From Calliphora vicina (Eukaryota > Arthropoda > Insecta > Diptera > Calliphoridae), in assembly GCF_958450345.1 (NCBI RefSeq), contig NC_088781.1:23279857-23343856 (forward strand): DNA of 64,000 bases, written 5' to 3'. Both the position numbers and the translations under genes were made by a program. This document shows, piece by piece, positions 1-10,559 of this stretch. The first letter of the stretch is position 1. Every line of letters begins with the position of its first letter. A model generated the notes under the pieces. It saw only the letters and a list, made by a program, of their open reading frames with translations, ran no database searches and had not been told where the DNA came from.

Positions 1-690
1 CATTTACCAACCTCATGATCTCACTATTCTGCTGGGCGATCTTTGTATCGTCAGTATTCCTAAGGGTACTCAAGAAAAAGCCTGAAAACGCACGCGATCT
101 TATCATTCTTCTTAATCGGAGATAGGACAAACAGTAGATGTTCAACTTGTCAGCTCCTGAACTCAAGTTGGAGTTCTTCAAATTATCTAAACATTTTCCG
201 GTTGCCCTTACTTACCTACCTGCTAATGTCGAGATTCAACTCAGAGATCCTTGGGTCATTAGGGTTGAAACTTGCCAGCTCCAGAACTCAAGTTGAAGTT
301 CTTTAGTCAGGTTGGAGAGAGACAGGACAGTAGACCACAACTTGCCAGCTACTGAACTCAAGTTTCAATTTTTCAAATGATCTAATAATTTTTTCCGCTT
401 GTCCTCATTAACCAACCTCATGATGTCTTTATTCTGCTGGGCTATCTTTGTATCGCCATTGTTCCTCAGGGTACTCAATAAAAAGCCGGAAAACGCACTC
501 GATCTTATCATCCTTCTTCATCTCTCCTGAACTTAAGTTCCAGTTTTTCAAATTATCTAACCATTTTCCGATTGTCCTTGCCTTCTAATGTCGCGATTCA
601 GTTCAGCGATCCTTGGGTCATCAGGATTGAAACTATCCAACTCCAGAACTGAAGTTCATTAAATTATCTAACCGTTTTTCCTTTTGTTCC
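1..690 (-). pseudogene. Jockey-like LINE ORF2 remnant, rearranged copies
   Basis: This block holds broken, partly tandem copies of a protein-coding repeat read on the minus strand, offset by about 400 bp (8-115 matches 411-520; 155-305 matches 527-655). In the minus frame the copies give recurring peptides such as NPNDPRISELNLDI and MRLVNEDKRKKLLDHLKN. These resemble the linker between the endonuclease and reverse transcriptase domains of jockey-clade non-LTR retrotransposons, with its run of basic residues before a W/L-x-x-HL motif. No catalytic domain is present and the reading frames are broken by stops and deletions, so nothing functional remains. The LINE assignment rests on motif recognition only; another retroelement ORF is possible. 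Confidence 0.5.
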
Positions 691-727
691 ACGATTCAGT
701 GATATGAGGACATCGCAATATTGTGAT

Positions 728-1195
728 TCAGCTGTCGACATGCTCATCTGCGAATCGCACTAATACAGCTGGGAAGTGTTTTTGAGCTGCGGATAGTTGA
801 ATGAAGCGATCAGCTGCGATAAGTTTCGCGAAACTTCCTCTGTGCTTCTAGGAAGGCTATTTCAAGCTCATTGGTTCTCTAAGGTTCAGAAGATGGATTC
901 TTTAATTTGATTCAGCTGTCAACACACTAGACTGCGAATCCCACTGATTCGGCTGGGAATCCTACCGCGCTACGGATAGTCGACCACCAGCAATGAAGCT
1001 ATCAGCTGCGGAAAGTTTCGCGAAACTTCCTCTATGCCTCGAGGAAGGCTATTTCAAGCTCATTGAGGCTGCGATCAGTAAATTCTCTGGTTCTCTAAGG
1101 TCCAGAAAATTAATTCGTCAATTTGTTTCCCCAACAACGTACCTCTCTGTCCTTCTCATAGGGTGGAGTACCACAACTGATGGTGCGCGTTGAAG
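728..1195 (-). pseudogene. Duplicated LINE-like coding remnant
   Basis: There are two direct copies of a ~180-200 bp segment (about 728-900 and 909-1130), each containing the shared stretch GTTTCGCGAAACTTCCTCT. On the minus strand the first copy reads NELEIAFLEAQRKFRETYRS before a stop; the second has a stop inside the same peptide. The block follows the LINE remnant at 1-690 and has similarly higher GC than the surrounding DNA, so it probably comes from the same element, just upstream of the linker segment. The 66-residue plus-strand ORF here is an antisense shadow. Confidence 0.4.
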
Positions 1196-1199
1196 TCCT

Positions 1200-2285
1200 C
1201 TTGCACCTTGAATCTTAATATATTTTTCTGTTGTGTAGAAATCGATAGTACGAGCTCAATACTGTGTTATGAATAAGATAAATCCATTGTTGCCTCTGGT
1301 GGGTCATTTTCGGATAACGAAAATTTCAATTCAGGCCCTTTATTTATCATACTTCCCTCGTTTATAACTTTATTTTTTAATGTTTCCTTTCCTCTTATTT
1401 CTTTACAAATTTAACTTAAATTTGCTGCATCATTCACGTTTGTTTTTTCCTCTTACTCTTTAAATACATTTTTATTGTAATTTAATTTTTATTTCTTATT
1501 TTTTTTTCTCTTTTTTTGTGGTTTTATGTGAAAAGATTGTTGAAAGTCTACAAAGTGTGTGTTTCTGTTAGTAAATTTTTACACAAAATCTAATTGCGAT
1601 TTAAGTAATAAAAAATTTTGGCGGTTCTTTTTTTTGGCCATATACAAAAAATTCCAGTTTCAACCAGTTCTCTTTTTTATTTATCATGCAATTTATTTAA
1701 TGTTTTTTTTTATGCAGAGTTACGGGCTAAATAAATCTAAAGAATATATTTTAGCTTTTTTGTGGTTTTTTTTTGAGCAAATTAAATTATCAATTGTTTA
1801 ACTAAACATTTCAGCTGATAAATGCAATAATAAAATTTTAGTGATCAGTCGCTGATCACTGATCACTAAAAAGTCAGTATTTTTGTGTTGATATATTCAA
1901 GGTTGTTTGTTGCTTTATTATTTCTTCAACTGAATGGTTTATTAATTGTATGGGTTGGTTTTTTTTTATAGCTCTTATAAAATTTTATGCGATTTTTTTT
2001 TGTGAATTATGCGATTGTAAGTATTTATTATTTTTGAGTGCGGCTTTTTCAAAAAATTCAATTGACATAGTAATTTATATTTTAGTTTTCAATGGGCATT
2101 AGATTAGTAGAGCTTTGGGGGTTTTTCAAGAGAGTTTTTATGCTGGATTAGAGGTATGTTGGATTTTGTTAAGGCCTTGGTAACAGATGGTAATAATTGA
2201 AGGATAAAAATCTCAATAAATTTATTCTGTAATAGACCAGAACAAGTTCAATAGGAATAGATCTGAGGCATGTCAAAGTATATTT
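1200..2285. other. AT-rich sequence without genes
   Basis: Long T-rich runs are broken by short unique segments. ORFs here are low-complexity F/K/I-rich translations and are not supported. The only discrete structure I see is the short hairpin at 1837-1871. Confidence 0.6.
1837..1871. repeat. Short inverted repeat (GATCAC hairpin)
   Basis: Arms TTTTAGTGATCAGT and ACTGATCACTAAAA are perfect reverse complements separated by a few bases. The centre contains a further TGATCA-type repeat. No known element is recognised; it may be the relic of a small fold-back element. Confidence 0.6.
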
Positions 2286-2289
2286 AATA

Positions 2290-2560
2290 GGTGTTAATTA
2301 GCCCCAGCTAAAAACGAATAAAGTCAATTTCGGATACTCTGTTCTAAAGTAAAGTTTATACCAGAGAGACCGTAATCCCAGAGGAATGGGAAAACTTTGT
2401 CTTCAGTGTCAAAATAACCAAAAACGAGAAAATTCTATTCCGATACCGAACGAGAAACTAGACCATCATGAAACATCCGGTCAATGCTTTCGAAATGGCA
2501 AATGCGACTACCTTACTCTCTCTCATGCGGTATATTGATCGTTAGTTAACTGTAAACAAC
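2290..2560 (-). pseudogene. Possible mariner trace
   Basis: The segment about 2303-2375 aligns by eye with the C-terminal region of the mariner copies at 3.8-4.3 kb: it shares GGATACTC, TCTGTTC and an AGAGAGACCG block. The rest is too diverged to assign. This is a weak call based on shared nucleotide words, not on a readable protein. Confidence 0.3.
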
Positions 2561-2564
2561 ACGA

Positions 2565-3000
2565 ACATCAACGATGTCCATACAAATAATTGAAAATATC
2601 CCAATACATAGCTACATAACATGTTATTATATCCATTGTTACATATTCTCTTTATGCCGACCACTGATTTCAACTATTTCTCCATGAATAACTCATGAAT
2701 TGGCTCGGTAATAAACTGAGTAATATTTTCTAATATTTAAACTGGTGTAGGCTAAATAAAAATTCGTTTTAACTTAAAGTAACACAAATTTGTGGAGTTT
2801 TTTTTTTATTTTCCTAAAATATTTACAAATTAATTTTATGTTTTAATTTAATTAATAGTTTTGTTTTAATCAATGTTTTTTTATATATGTTTTACTTTAT
2901 ATGTGTATATATTATATAAATGTTTTTAGAATGTGTATTATTAACATTTGTTGAACTTTTATTTAATAATATTAATTAAATTATGGTTTTCTTACGTTTA
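2565..3000. other. AT-rich sequence, nothing recognised
   Basis: A+T-rich sequence with T-runs and TATATA words. I see no supported ORF, repeat or RNA gene. Confidence 0.6.
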
Positions 3001-3063
3001 CTTTACAGGTATGTTGAAAATCATTGAATGAATAATGAAAAGAATATATAAAAGCAAGTAAGT
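2985..3063 (+). promoter_or_regulatory. Weak candidate recursive splice site
   Basis: A T-rich tract ends in TTTACTTTACAG (AG at 3007-3008) and is followed directly by GTATGT at 3009-3014, so a 3' splice site and a 5' splice site are juxtaposed. A second donor-like GTAAGT lies at 3058-3063, 49 nt downstream. This is the layout of a ratchet point with a recursive-splice exon. The polypyrimidine tract is short and contains A residues, so this is clearly weaker than the site at 34886. Confidence 0.25.
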
Positions 3064-3764
3064 TTTAGTTTTAGAAATAAATTTATTAAGAAATAAGTTA
3101 ATAATGTATATTAAAAATGTTGTATAAATGTATGCAACTGAGTGATTAAAAAAAATAAGTTTAATAGAAAAAAATTGGAAAAGTTAAGAGAAATATTTAA
3201 ATCGATTTTTTGCTAAAACTAATGATTGGAATTTAGTAATTAATATGTTATCTAAAAGGTCTTAGGATCTACTTTTATAATTCATTAAATTTAAACAAGT
3301 TTAAACAGTGCCGAATCTTATATACCCTTTTCTTTAGTAAGCTTTTGTTATGAAAAACTTAAACTTTTTTCAGATTAAAAGTTCTAAGTCGTGGTTTATG
3401 TCTTTGGAAAGTCTTTTGAAATGCCTTCCATTTAATATTCATATTTTCTAGGTACTCAACTTGGTATCTGAGATATTTGCTAAACTAGGTTGAGCAAAAA
3501 ATTGAGATAGTAATTTTTTACTTATATCTCCGTCATTTATGAGACGATTTTGCTGATTTTGAATACCAAAATGAGCATGAATATATCGTAAATATTAATA
3601 CCACAAGTGGCTCCATAGGATATCTAGGGACTTTGGAAAACTAACGCACAGACAGACGGCCAGAGAAAGAATACAATTTTTTACAAGCAATATTTTTGTC
3701 TATTAAAATTGCTATTGAAATGTTAGCTTTTATTTTGAAACATTTGTACAATATAAATTCTTTC
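3064..3764. repeat. Dispersed repeat fragment within AT-rich DNA
   Basis: From about 3308 the word GTGCCGAATCTTATATACCC appears, followed by phrases of the type GAGATATTTGC and, near 3610-3660, CTCCATAGGATATC and GACAGACGGCCAGAG. This is the usual make-up of dispersed non-coding repeats in flies whose ends read ACAAGTAAG...GCCGAAT. The same terminal words recur near 15905, 38905 and 63900. 3064-3300 is plain AT-rich sequence. Confidence 0.45.
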
Positions 3765-4085
3765 AAATTATTTACCATTGTTGGCTATGACCTTTTCTCA
3801 ACTTTTTGGAAATATAAGGATTCCAAGCCAAAAGAACTGCGAATACTCTGTTCCAAGTGAATCGTTTCCCAGAGAGAGACCGTTCTGCATCGATCGGCAC
3901 AAATAGCAGTCGGACGGGTCAAGGTCTGGACTATAACGAGGCAAAACTTCTCAACCACTTCATTCGAAATAGTTTTTAACAGGTATTACAACATGTGGCC
4001 AAGTGTTGTCAGATTTCCTTTTCCCTTTTGGTCCCACCAAATACCGAGCATTACCTTAGCACCATGGATATTTGTCATTGCCGTC
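3765..4085 (-). pseudogene. mariner transposase fragment (C-terminal part)
   Basis: The minus strand gives NIHGAKVMLGIWWDQKG at the right end. After a gap it continues with SPDLDPSDCYLCRSMQNGL, then a degraded KVIANNGK near 3765-3790. These correspond to the mariner catalytic core (the W/L-WWDQKG block and the SPDLAPSDY block bearing the third catalytic aspartate), followed by the C-terminal W-x-K-V-I-A-x-x-G motif. The segment between the two blocks is deleted and the frame shifts more than once. It lies head-to-tail with the next mariner copy, so the end of one copy runs into the NIHGAKV block of another. Confidence 0.75.
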
Positions 4086-5400
4086 GATTGGGTTGGTTGG
4101 CCATTGTTAGCTATGACCTTTTCTTTTCCCATCTTTCTGGCAACATATGGATTCCCAGCCAAAAGAACTGCTCATCTTTAGAGGCCAAGAACGAATCAAG
4201 CCAATATCGGATACTCGGTTTCAGAGTGAAGCGTATCACAGAGAGAACGTTCTTCTTCGATCGAAACAAATAATAGTCGGACAAGACAAGGTGCTATAAA
4301 ACGGGTGAGACAAAACTTTCCAACCACTTCATTGTAAATAGTTTTCAGCAGGTTTTGGAACATGTGTCTGAGCTTTGTCATGATGGATTCATGCTTTCAT
4401 GTCTGGCTGAATGTTCTGGGCGTTTTTCGGCCAATTATCGCTTCAAACGAATGAGTTGCGTTCGGTACAGGTTCCCTGTGATGGTCTTGTCAGATTTCAG
4501 CAGCTTATAATAGATAGAAGCCTTTTGCTCCCACCAAATACAGAGCATTACCTTAGCGCCATGGATATTTGAATCGTTTATTTCAAAAACCAGTCAAGCA
4601 ACAAATTATTGATCTTGAGTAGATCAAAGAAAACTTCCTAGCTACCTAAAAAATACTTTTAAAAAATTTATAATTTTTCCTACGAATGTTATCCATTTGT
4701 GTAACTGTTTGACAAACAACTTAGTATACATATTTGTTCTGAATTAACTGTACGCCATCATAGACTCCTACAGTACATTCTGCTTCCGTTGTAGACCATC
4801 GAAAAATATTCCCATAAAACTTTTCATATCCAACCACAAATAAAATAAATTAAGGCCAATCAATCGCTGTCACTTGACTTCTTTCTGCACTAAACACGGA
4901 TTTCTTGGCTTTGCCTCACAATAATAGGGGGCAGTATTTAATTTTGTTTGCATTAAACGAAGCATTTACCTTTACAGAACAGTAATCGCCTAATAACACA
5001 ATTTTAGATTTTTTGTTGCTTGACTGGTTTTTGAAATAAACGATTCATTTGGGTTTGGTAGCGATTCGGCTGGGCTTCACACATGATCTCTTACATTTCG
5101 GGATATTGTAATGGATCCATTTTTCATCGCATGTAATGATTTGCTGCAAAAATGATTTTGTTTTATAGCGTTCAAGCATCATTTCGGACATATCAAGGCT
5201 TCAATTCGTATGGCAGCCAATTCCCTGCTTTTGGATGAATCCTGCTGCTTGCAAACGTTTTGTAAGTGCTCCCAATGATTTTCCAAGCTCTTGTTAAGTT
5301 TTACAACAATCTTCATGGAGTAATGCCTACAATTCTTGGTCTTCAAACTCCATGTGCTTTAGCGGCAGAAGCAAAGCAAAACTTCCCGCATATGACGCTT
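4086..5400 (-). pseudogene. mariner transposase pseudogene split by an insertion
   Basis: Read on the minus strand from about 5395 to 4086, it shows an N-terminal MEFEDQELQALLHEDCC-like stretch with an internal stop, then AAGFIQKQG, then KWIHYNIPKCKRSCVKPSR. The 4571-5046 element interrupts it there. It resumes with NIHGAKVMLCIWWEQKA, SIYYKLLKSDKTITGNLYRT and ends with LASKDEQFFWLGIHMLPERW. The motif order is that of mariner-family DD34D transposases (about 345 residues). Several frameshifts and stops disable it, and the helix-turn-helix N-terminus is mostly missing. Function, when intact, was cut-and-paste transposition in the nucleus. Confidence 0.85.
4571..5046. mobile_element. 476-bp non-autonomous element with 35-bp TIRs, nested in mariner
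   Basis: The two ends (4571-4605 and 5012-5046) are perfect 35-bp inverted repeats beginning GAATCGTTTATTTC. The element splits the mariner codons for KPNIHG, and ATTT occurs on both flanks (4567-4570 and 5047-5050), consistent with a 4-bp target duplication. No ORF or transposase motif lies inside. A 4-bp duplication fits few superfamilies, and the ends do not match a family I know. The identical arms suggest the insertion is young compared with its heavily mutated host mariner. Confidence 0.85.
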
Positions 5401-5404
5401 AGTT

Positions 5405-5985
5405 GGTAGAAAAGGACCGGTCTTCACATAGATAGGACCCTTTGGCTCCCACCAAATACAGATCATTACCTTAGCGCCATAGATATTTGGCTTTGGCTGG
5501 TTGACCGGGCTTCACATACGATTGGTGTTATTTTTCACCACAAACAATGTTTCGGTGCAAAAATGATTTTATTTTAGAGCGTTCGTCTTTCAAGGTCTCT
5601 CGGCTTCAATTCGTATGGTAGCAAATTTTCCTCCTTTTAAATGAATTCCGATGCTTGCATACGTTTTGAAATTGCTGTGATTTTGCAATCTCACAACAAT
5701 CTTCATGGAGTAAATCCTCCAATTCTTGGTTATCAAACTTTTTTGGCTGGCCTGGGCGAGGTTTGTCCTCCGTGGGAAAATCACCAATTCTTAACCGCTT
5801 AAATCATCTCTCATATGTTGAAACCGATGAAACACATTTACGATAAGCTTGGGAGAGCAGCGGCATTTTTTAAAAAAAATTAAAGAAGTAAAGCAAAACT
5901 TCCAGCACATGACGCTTAGTTGATACAAAATTCTACATTTTCGAAGTAAAAAAAACTTATAATGTTGCATAACTAAGTGAGAATA
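5405..5985 (-). pseudogene. mariner pseudogene, 5' half
   Basis: The minus strand starts near the sequence CTCACTTAGTTATGCAAC (around 5970), which a second mariner copy near 46490 shares as TCTCACTTAGTTATTGAAC; this is probably the element's terminal inverted repeat. A degraded N-terminus follows, with the H-x-x-C and LLHEDC region. Then come the KSFLHRNI block, KPGQPAK-like residues and KPNIYGAKVMICIWWEPKG near 5420-5490, where the copy stops. The 3' half with the second and third catalytic aspartates is absent. The 65-residue ORF at 5590-5787 is part of this pseudogene in a shifted frame. Confidence 0.75.
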
Positions 5986-5989
5986 AATG

Positions 5990-7955
5990 ATAGATATTCA
6001 TTTGTTAACTTAAACCATTTAGTTTTTTTCAAACTTCAGTTTAAACATTAATTAACCGACCTTTCAATTCATTAAATATTAGACATCTTTGTGTAATAGC
6101 TCTCTTCCTTATTTTATTTTCCCAACAGGTGTTCTAAACTCTTTAGCAAAAAATCTATAAATTACTAAACAATTACTTTATTGCCTGCTAATAACTTTTA
6201 ACGTTTCAACTAAAAGAATTTTAAATTTCATTATAATTACAAAATAAACTACTGACTTTCTAATAAATAGTTTTCAAACTTACAAACTATTCACTCAGTC
6301 AATCATATTTGTAATTCATGTCAAGTCAATCTTTAGCCACAATCATTTATTAATTCTTTTTTTTTTGTCATTTATTTCCTAGAGTTTTGTATACATTTGT
6401 TGGTTGTTTTTTATTTTTTCTTCTTTTTCTAAATCATTTAAAATTGACATTAATTGTGAAATTAATATTGTTAAGAAATATTTTCATAAGACTTAATCTT
6501 GGAATAAATTTATGTATGAATCTATGATGTGGTGAATAATTCTTTCTTAGAAATTTGAAAAAAAAAAAATACAAATATCTGTCATAAATGGCGACATACT
6601 GTCTGCTGGAAAAGAATAAAAATAAGCAAAGAATAATAAAATTTTTTTAAAAAATTTTAACTAGAATTCATTAATTACATTGAACAGCAGCATTTTAAAG
6701 GCAAATTTATAAAATGAATTTTAAAAGCGAAAAATGGAATTAAAACAAAATCAATAAAAGGGAATTATTATTATTATATGGTTGGCAATGACATTTTTAG
6801 CCCATTAAGAGCATCATCAACAACCTTCACTTTTCCAAGATCTTTAGTAAATATCCTTTATTTAACTAAACATAGTTGGGAAATTTAAATCGGAATTGAT
6901 TTCACAAACACCTAAATATAATAATAATTAATTTCCTATACATATTTTCCAAAAATACAATTTGATCAAGAGATTTTCTTGAGAGATCTTAAAATTTAAA
7001 AGTTTAGCATACTTTTTGGCGTTGAAAATTTTTTACAAATAATTGCATTCATTTTACCAAACAGTTTTGAACTACAGCTTTTATTTTCGCTCTACCAACA
7101 AACGTCAACGAAAAGTGTCAAAATTATTTCTAATAATTATATTTATGCCTCTGAACTTTTTATAGTATTGCAACAATGTTGTCTTACAAAGAACCTATAA
7201 CAATTTAATTTATAGCAAAAAAAAAAATACTTTAATTAGACACAAGTGCCGTCTAAAATAAAAAAGTCTACAAACGATTTATTACACACAATTTTCTTTG
7301 ACCTTGGCGTATAGTTCAATGATTCTTAGAAACAACTTATTAATATTTTATCAAATGGAAACAATATTAAATACAAATACACGTGTTGCTTGTAATAATA
7401 ATAAATCGCAAAACAAAATCTATAAAAATGTCATAGCTAAAATGAGCAAACAAGTGACTGAGAAAAACTTGGTAATTCCAAGAAAATAATGAAATTGCTG
7501 AGAACAGATGAGAATAAATAGTGGCCAACAAATTACCCGCAAATTAACAATTCTAACAATGGCAAATAAATAATTGAAATAGATATAATGAGAGTATAAA
7601 TGTCAATATGTTCAATATTGAAAATAAATACAGTGGCAGCTTTGAGGGAGAGAAAGAGAGAGTTTATAAGACTTATTTTTATAGCAAAAATACTTTGCTA
7701 ACTTAATAATAGAATTACTTTCTAATCTAGCAACAAAAAAGTGCTCCTCAAGAAGCAAAAAAGAAATAGAATTTATTTTAATGAACAAAAAAGAGCCTCT
7801 ATTGGCATTTGAACTCATGATTCTACCAATGGATAAAGGATCTTCGTTTTTAGTAGATATCAAATCCAATTTCAATTCTCTCATCAAATAATTAAGCAAA
7901 TTAAGAAAAAATTCTCCATAGACCTTCTAAAGAAGCGAAAAATAAATAGAATTTG
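5990..7955. other. AT-rich non-coding stretch
   Basis: About 2 kb of A+T-rich sequence with no supported gene. A short imperfect repeat, AGAAGCRAAAAARAAATAGA, occurs near 7752 and 7931. A 95-residue minus ORF at 7612-7899 has no recognisable motif and biased composition, and is judged a chance ORF. Confidence 0.6.
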
Positions 7956-7959
7956 CTTT

Positions 7960-8476
7960 CCAATTTGGCATGCACAGTGGGGTAGAATCACAATTTTTTG
8001 GAAATAAATCTGGCATTTCTAAACGGTTAGTCCGATCGAGATAAAATTTGACGTGGTCGTAGACAAGAAGTATTCGAGTTTAAGTTATTAAAATGGAAAA
8101 TAAAAATGTTGCACGGACGGCGCTATGTTGGCTAAATGTAGGGTACCTTCGACATGTACAATTTTTAAACACGTGCCATTTTTTTTTTTGTTTTCCATCC
8201 AACTTCAAAGATTTTTATATTTATTTGCCGAGTTATAGGCATTTAAAAATTTAAACTTTAAAATATTGCCATAAATTGGTCCGCTTTTTTAACCGAATGG
8301 ATTCTATTTTTTTTTAGTTAGACAACTAAAATATCAATAATATACAAACTATTTCAGAGTAATATCAATAATGGATCCAAAAATAACCAATTTTCAATTT
8401 AAAAATTCAAAAAATATTAGATTTTTACTGTTTTTTGGACGTAATGGTGACTTAACTCTTGTTTTTATTATTAAAA
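7960..8476. repeat. Diverged dispersed repeat
   Basis: The segment opens with CACAGTGGGGTAGAATC, and its phrase GGTTAGTCCGATCGAGAT partly matches the reverse complement of 15650-15680. GC is locally higher than in the flanks. It looks like an old non-coding mobile-element remnant; the class is unknown. Confidence 0.35.
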
Positions 8477-8760
8477 ACTAGGTGCGCCCCGGCTTCTCCC
8501 GGTAGCATTTACTAATGTTAGTTCTTCAAGTTTCTCCGACCCACATACACTTGCCTATTCTTATTTATTTGCAAATAAAATATCTAAATTTGTACTGCAT
8601 ACTTTAGGGAGCTTTTTTATTACAGTTGACTGGACTCAAAAAAAAAATTCCGAGTTTTACCCGAAATGTTTGAATTTTCTACTGAAAATTTCGAATCGAT
8701 TAAAAAAAAAATCAGAAAAATCGCTCCAGCTCATGATGCCATTTTGGTATAAAAAAAACA
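8477..8760 (+). repeat. Dispersed repeat family A, copy 1
   Basis: It shares a ~250-300 bp sequence with 50604-50930 (same strand) and 25681-25985 (opposite strand). All begin with a CCCCGGCTTCGCCCGGTAGC-type head (here CTTCTCCC), run through GCATACTTTAGGGAGC and TTTTACCCG, and reach ATCGCTCCAG. This copy lacks part of the middle and breaks down after TCATGATGCC. No ORF is conserved among copies; the 70-residue ORF is incidental. The GGCTTCGCCCGG head is typical of widespread non-coding insect repeats, but I cannot name the class. Confidence 0.8.
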
Positions 8761-8889
8761 TGTCCTATTTTTCGAATATACGCCCTTCGGAATTTGACCT
8801 ATTTTTATCAAAATTTCAACTTTGGGCCACATGTTCTAAAATCTTGAAGCTGGGATCAGAAAACGGAAAGCAGCTTTGGTAACCTTGAT

Positions 8890-9905
8890 GCGTTCCCTAT
8901 TAGTCCCCAAAGTATTTTCCTAGCCCTGAAGGAAGTCATGACCCTATGAACAAAATTGTAAAAAATAAAATTTTTGGGATTTTCTCTCCAATTTTTAGGA
9001 ATTGCAATGTATTATAAATGGTTTACTTTAAAGAAAGCCTTTGATTTCATTCTCAATTTAAGAGTAAACCTCATATGTTTTCGTTCCCTTTTCGCTTCGA
9101 AGTAGAACTCTTGTTTAGCAGCATTTAATTTAGATTGACCAGGCAGTTGTCTCCATTGAGCGATTCACTTGGGTCTTTCATAATCCAACTGTGATACTTG
9201 AAGGAGGAATTATTCTATTATAATGATTTCAAATTGAGATCATATTTCCATGTTTTTAGGTTTTTTTCGTTTCCTTTTGGAATCAAAGTTGTATTAAATG
9301 TTTCTTTTATCATCATTTAGGTTAGATTGACCAGGAAGTATTTTCAATTACCGACTTGCTTGGCGCTTTGACCATCGGTCCCTTTGTAATACTGAAAAGA
9401 AAAGTGACGATAGGAAAGAAATCTGTATTAGCATTCCATCAGACCAAATCCAGTTCTTAAGCAAACTATTTAGATACACGATTAAAGCATTTTTCCAACT
9501 GACATTCATCTCAGATATATCACTAGCTTCACTAAGGTAGGGTAATTTTAGTGTCTTACTTTCTCCTCCTCTCCTTCAAGGGCAGAACCTCTGTAGATGT
9601 AATTACATGAGAGATTAAAATTTCACAGTTAGTCATGGGGAGTATTTATCAGACCTATCCTTCAAACAGTTATTTACATGTCACAAGACACTTGCTTTCT
9701 TACGGTCTCTCTCAAAGGACTATCTTGTCTGCACACTCCATAAAGTTTCTCCTGAAACTCATGTCAGCACGATGAGATCGGTACACCGATGAATCTGTTA
9801 TCATACAAATGCGTTGCCCTAATACATATCTTGTAAAATCCAACCAGAAAATGTCTCCCTATATTGTTTAGAGATCCTTGGCCTTTTAGACCAGATTAGA
9901 TGTCA
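8890..9905. other. Non-coding stretch with imperfect direct repeat
   Basis: Two related segments (about 9128-9175 and 9318-9363) share TTAGATTGACCAGG. The rest is mid-GC, unique-looking sequence with no supported gene. Confidence 0.45.
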
Positions 9906-9907
9906 TA

Positions 9908-10158
9908 TACACAGAGAAAACAAATTCGTAGTATCAACCGAATTTGTAGCCAATCGAATGATTATGCCTTAGTGACCGAATTTTACAGTTGTGGCTACAA
10001 AATTTTAGAAGGAGTAACAAAAGTTTGGTTGTTTCAACCGAAATTCTTCTTTATCAACTGACTGTCTGTTGATAGAGCCGAAAAATTCTATGTGTACTAC
10101 CGAACCTTTCGATGGGCAACAAATTCTGTTGCTACTTCGAATCTGTTTTCTCTGTGTA
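9908..10158. mobile_element. MITE, Tc1/mariner-type, copy 1
   Basis: The ends are inverted repeats of the form CACAGAGAAAACARATTCG, and TA sits at both outer edges (9908-9909 and 10157-10158). The 251-bp interior has no coding capacity but repeats words such as CAACCGAAT and CAACAAATTCTGTTGC in both orientations. A TA target and short TIRs with no ORF fit a non-autonomous Tc1/mariner-superfamily element. A second, more decayed copy lies at 25489-25660. The 61- and 68-residue ORFs crossing it are chance. Confidence 0.8.
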
Positions 10159-10301
10159 GAAACTGCACTACGATTAAAGCGTCTCGTCAATCATCGGCTG
10201 ACATCCAAATGCGATGTTATCCTCTCTACCTGTGGAAATTCTGTGTAGACCTTAGTGTTCAACAGATTCAAATGCCAATTTTGCAACAGAAGTTATAACT
10301 G

Positions 10302-10357
10302 CCAGTTGCCATCTGTAATATGGCAACTGGATTTATGGGTTGCCACCCATAAATCCA
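10302..10357. repeat. Two overlapping perfect hairpins
   Basis: The first palindrome has 11-bp arms, CCAGTTGCCAT and ATGGCAACTGG (10302-10330). The second has 13-bp arms, TGGATTTATGGGT and ACCCATAAATCCA with a 4-nt loop (10328-10357). They share the bases TGG, so only one can form fully at a time. No repeat family is recognised. Confidence 0.8.
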
Positions 10358-10559
10358 ATTTTCTTTCAAGGATATCAGTTAATATCTTAGCATGTATGTA
10401 TGCCTGAAAGACACTTGTCCCAGTTGGATCCAGTCATTGTTTAAGAAAGCTTTAGATTTGCATCAGTCAATGTTGTTGTAGATCTCAGCAAATCTTCCTG
10501 GAATAGTCGGATCCGCTTACATGTGATTCTTATGACAGAGTTGACAGCAATCGCATTAC

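Noticed and set aside
993..1193. 66-residue plus-strand ORF
   Set aside because: It lies antisense to the LINE-like peptide present in two copies; the repeated, recognisable reading is on the minus strand.
6105..6140. TTTTCCCAACAG|GTGTTC as a ratchet point
   Set aside because: The acceptor is reasonable but GTGTTC is a poor donor and no downstream donor follows.
7612..7899. 95-residue minus-strand ORF
   Set aside because: No motif, biased composition and no second copy; expected by chance in AT-rich DNA of this length.
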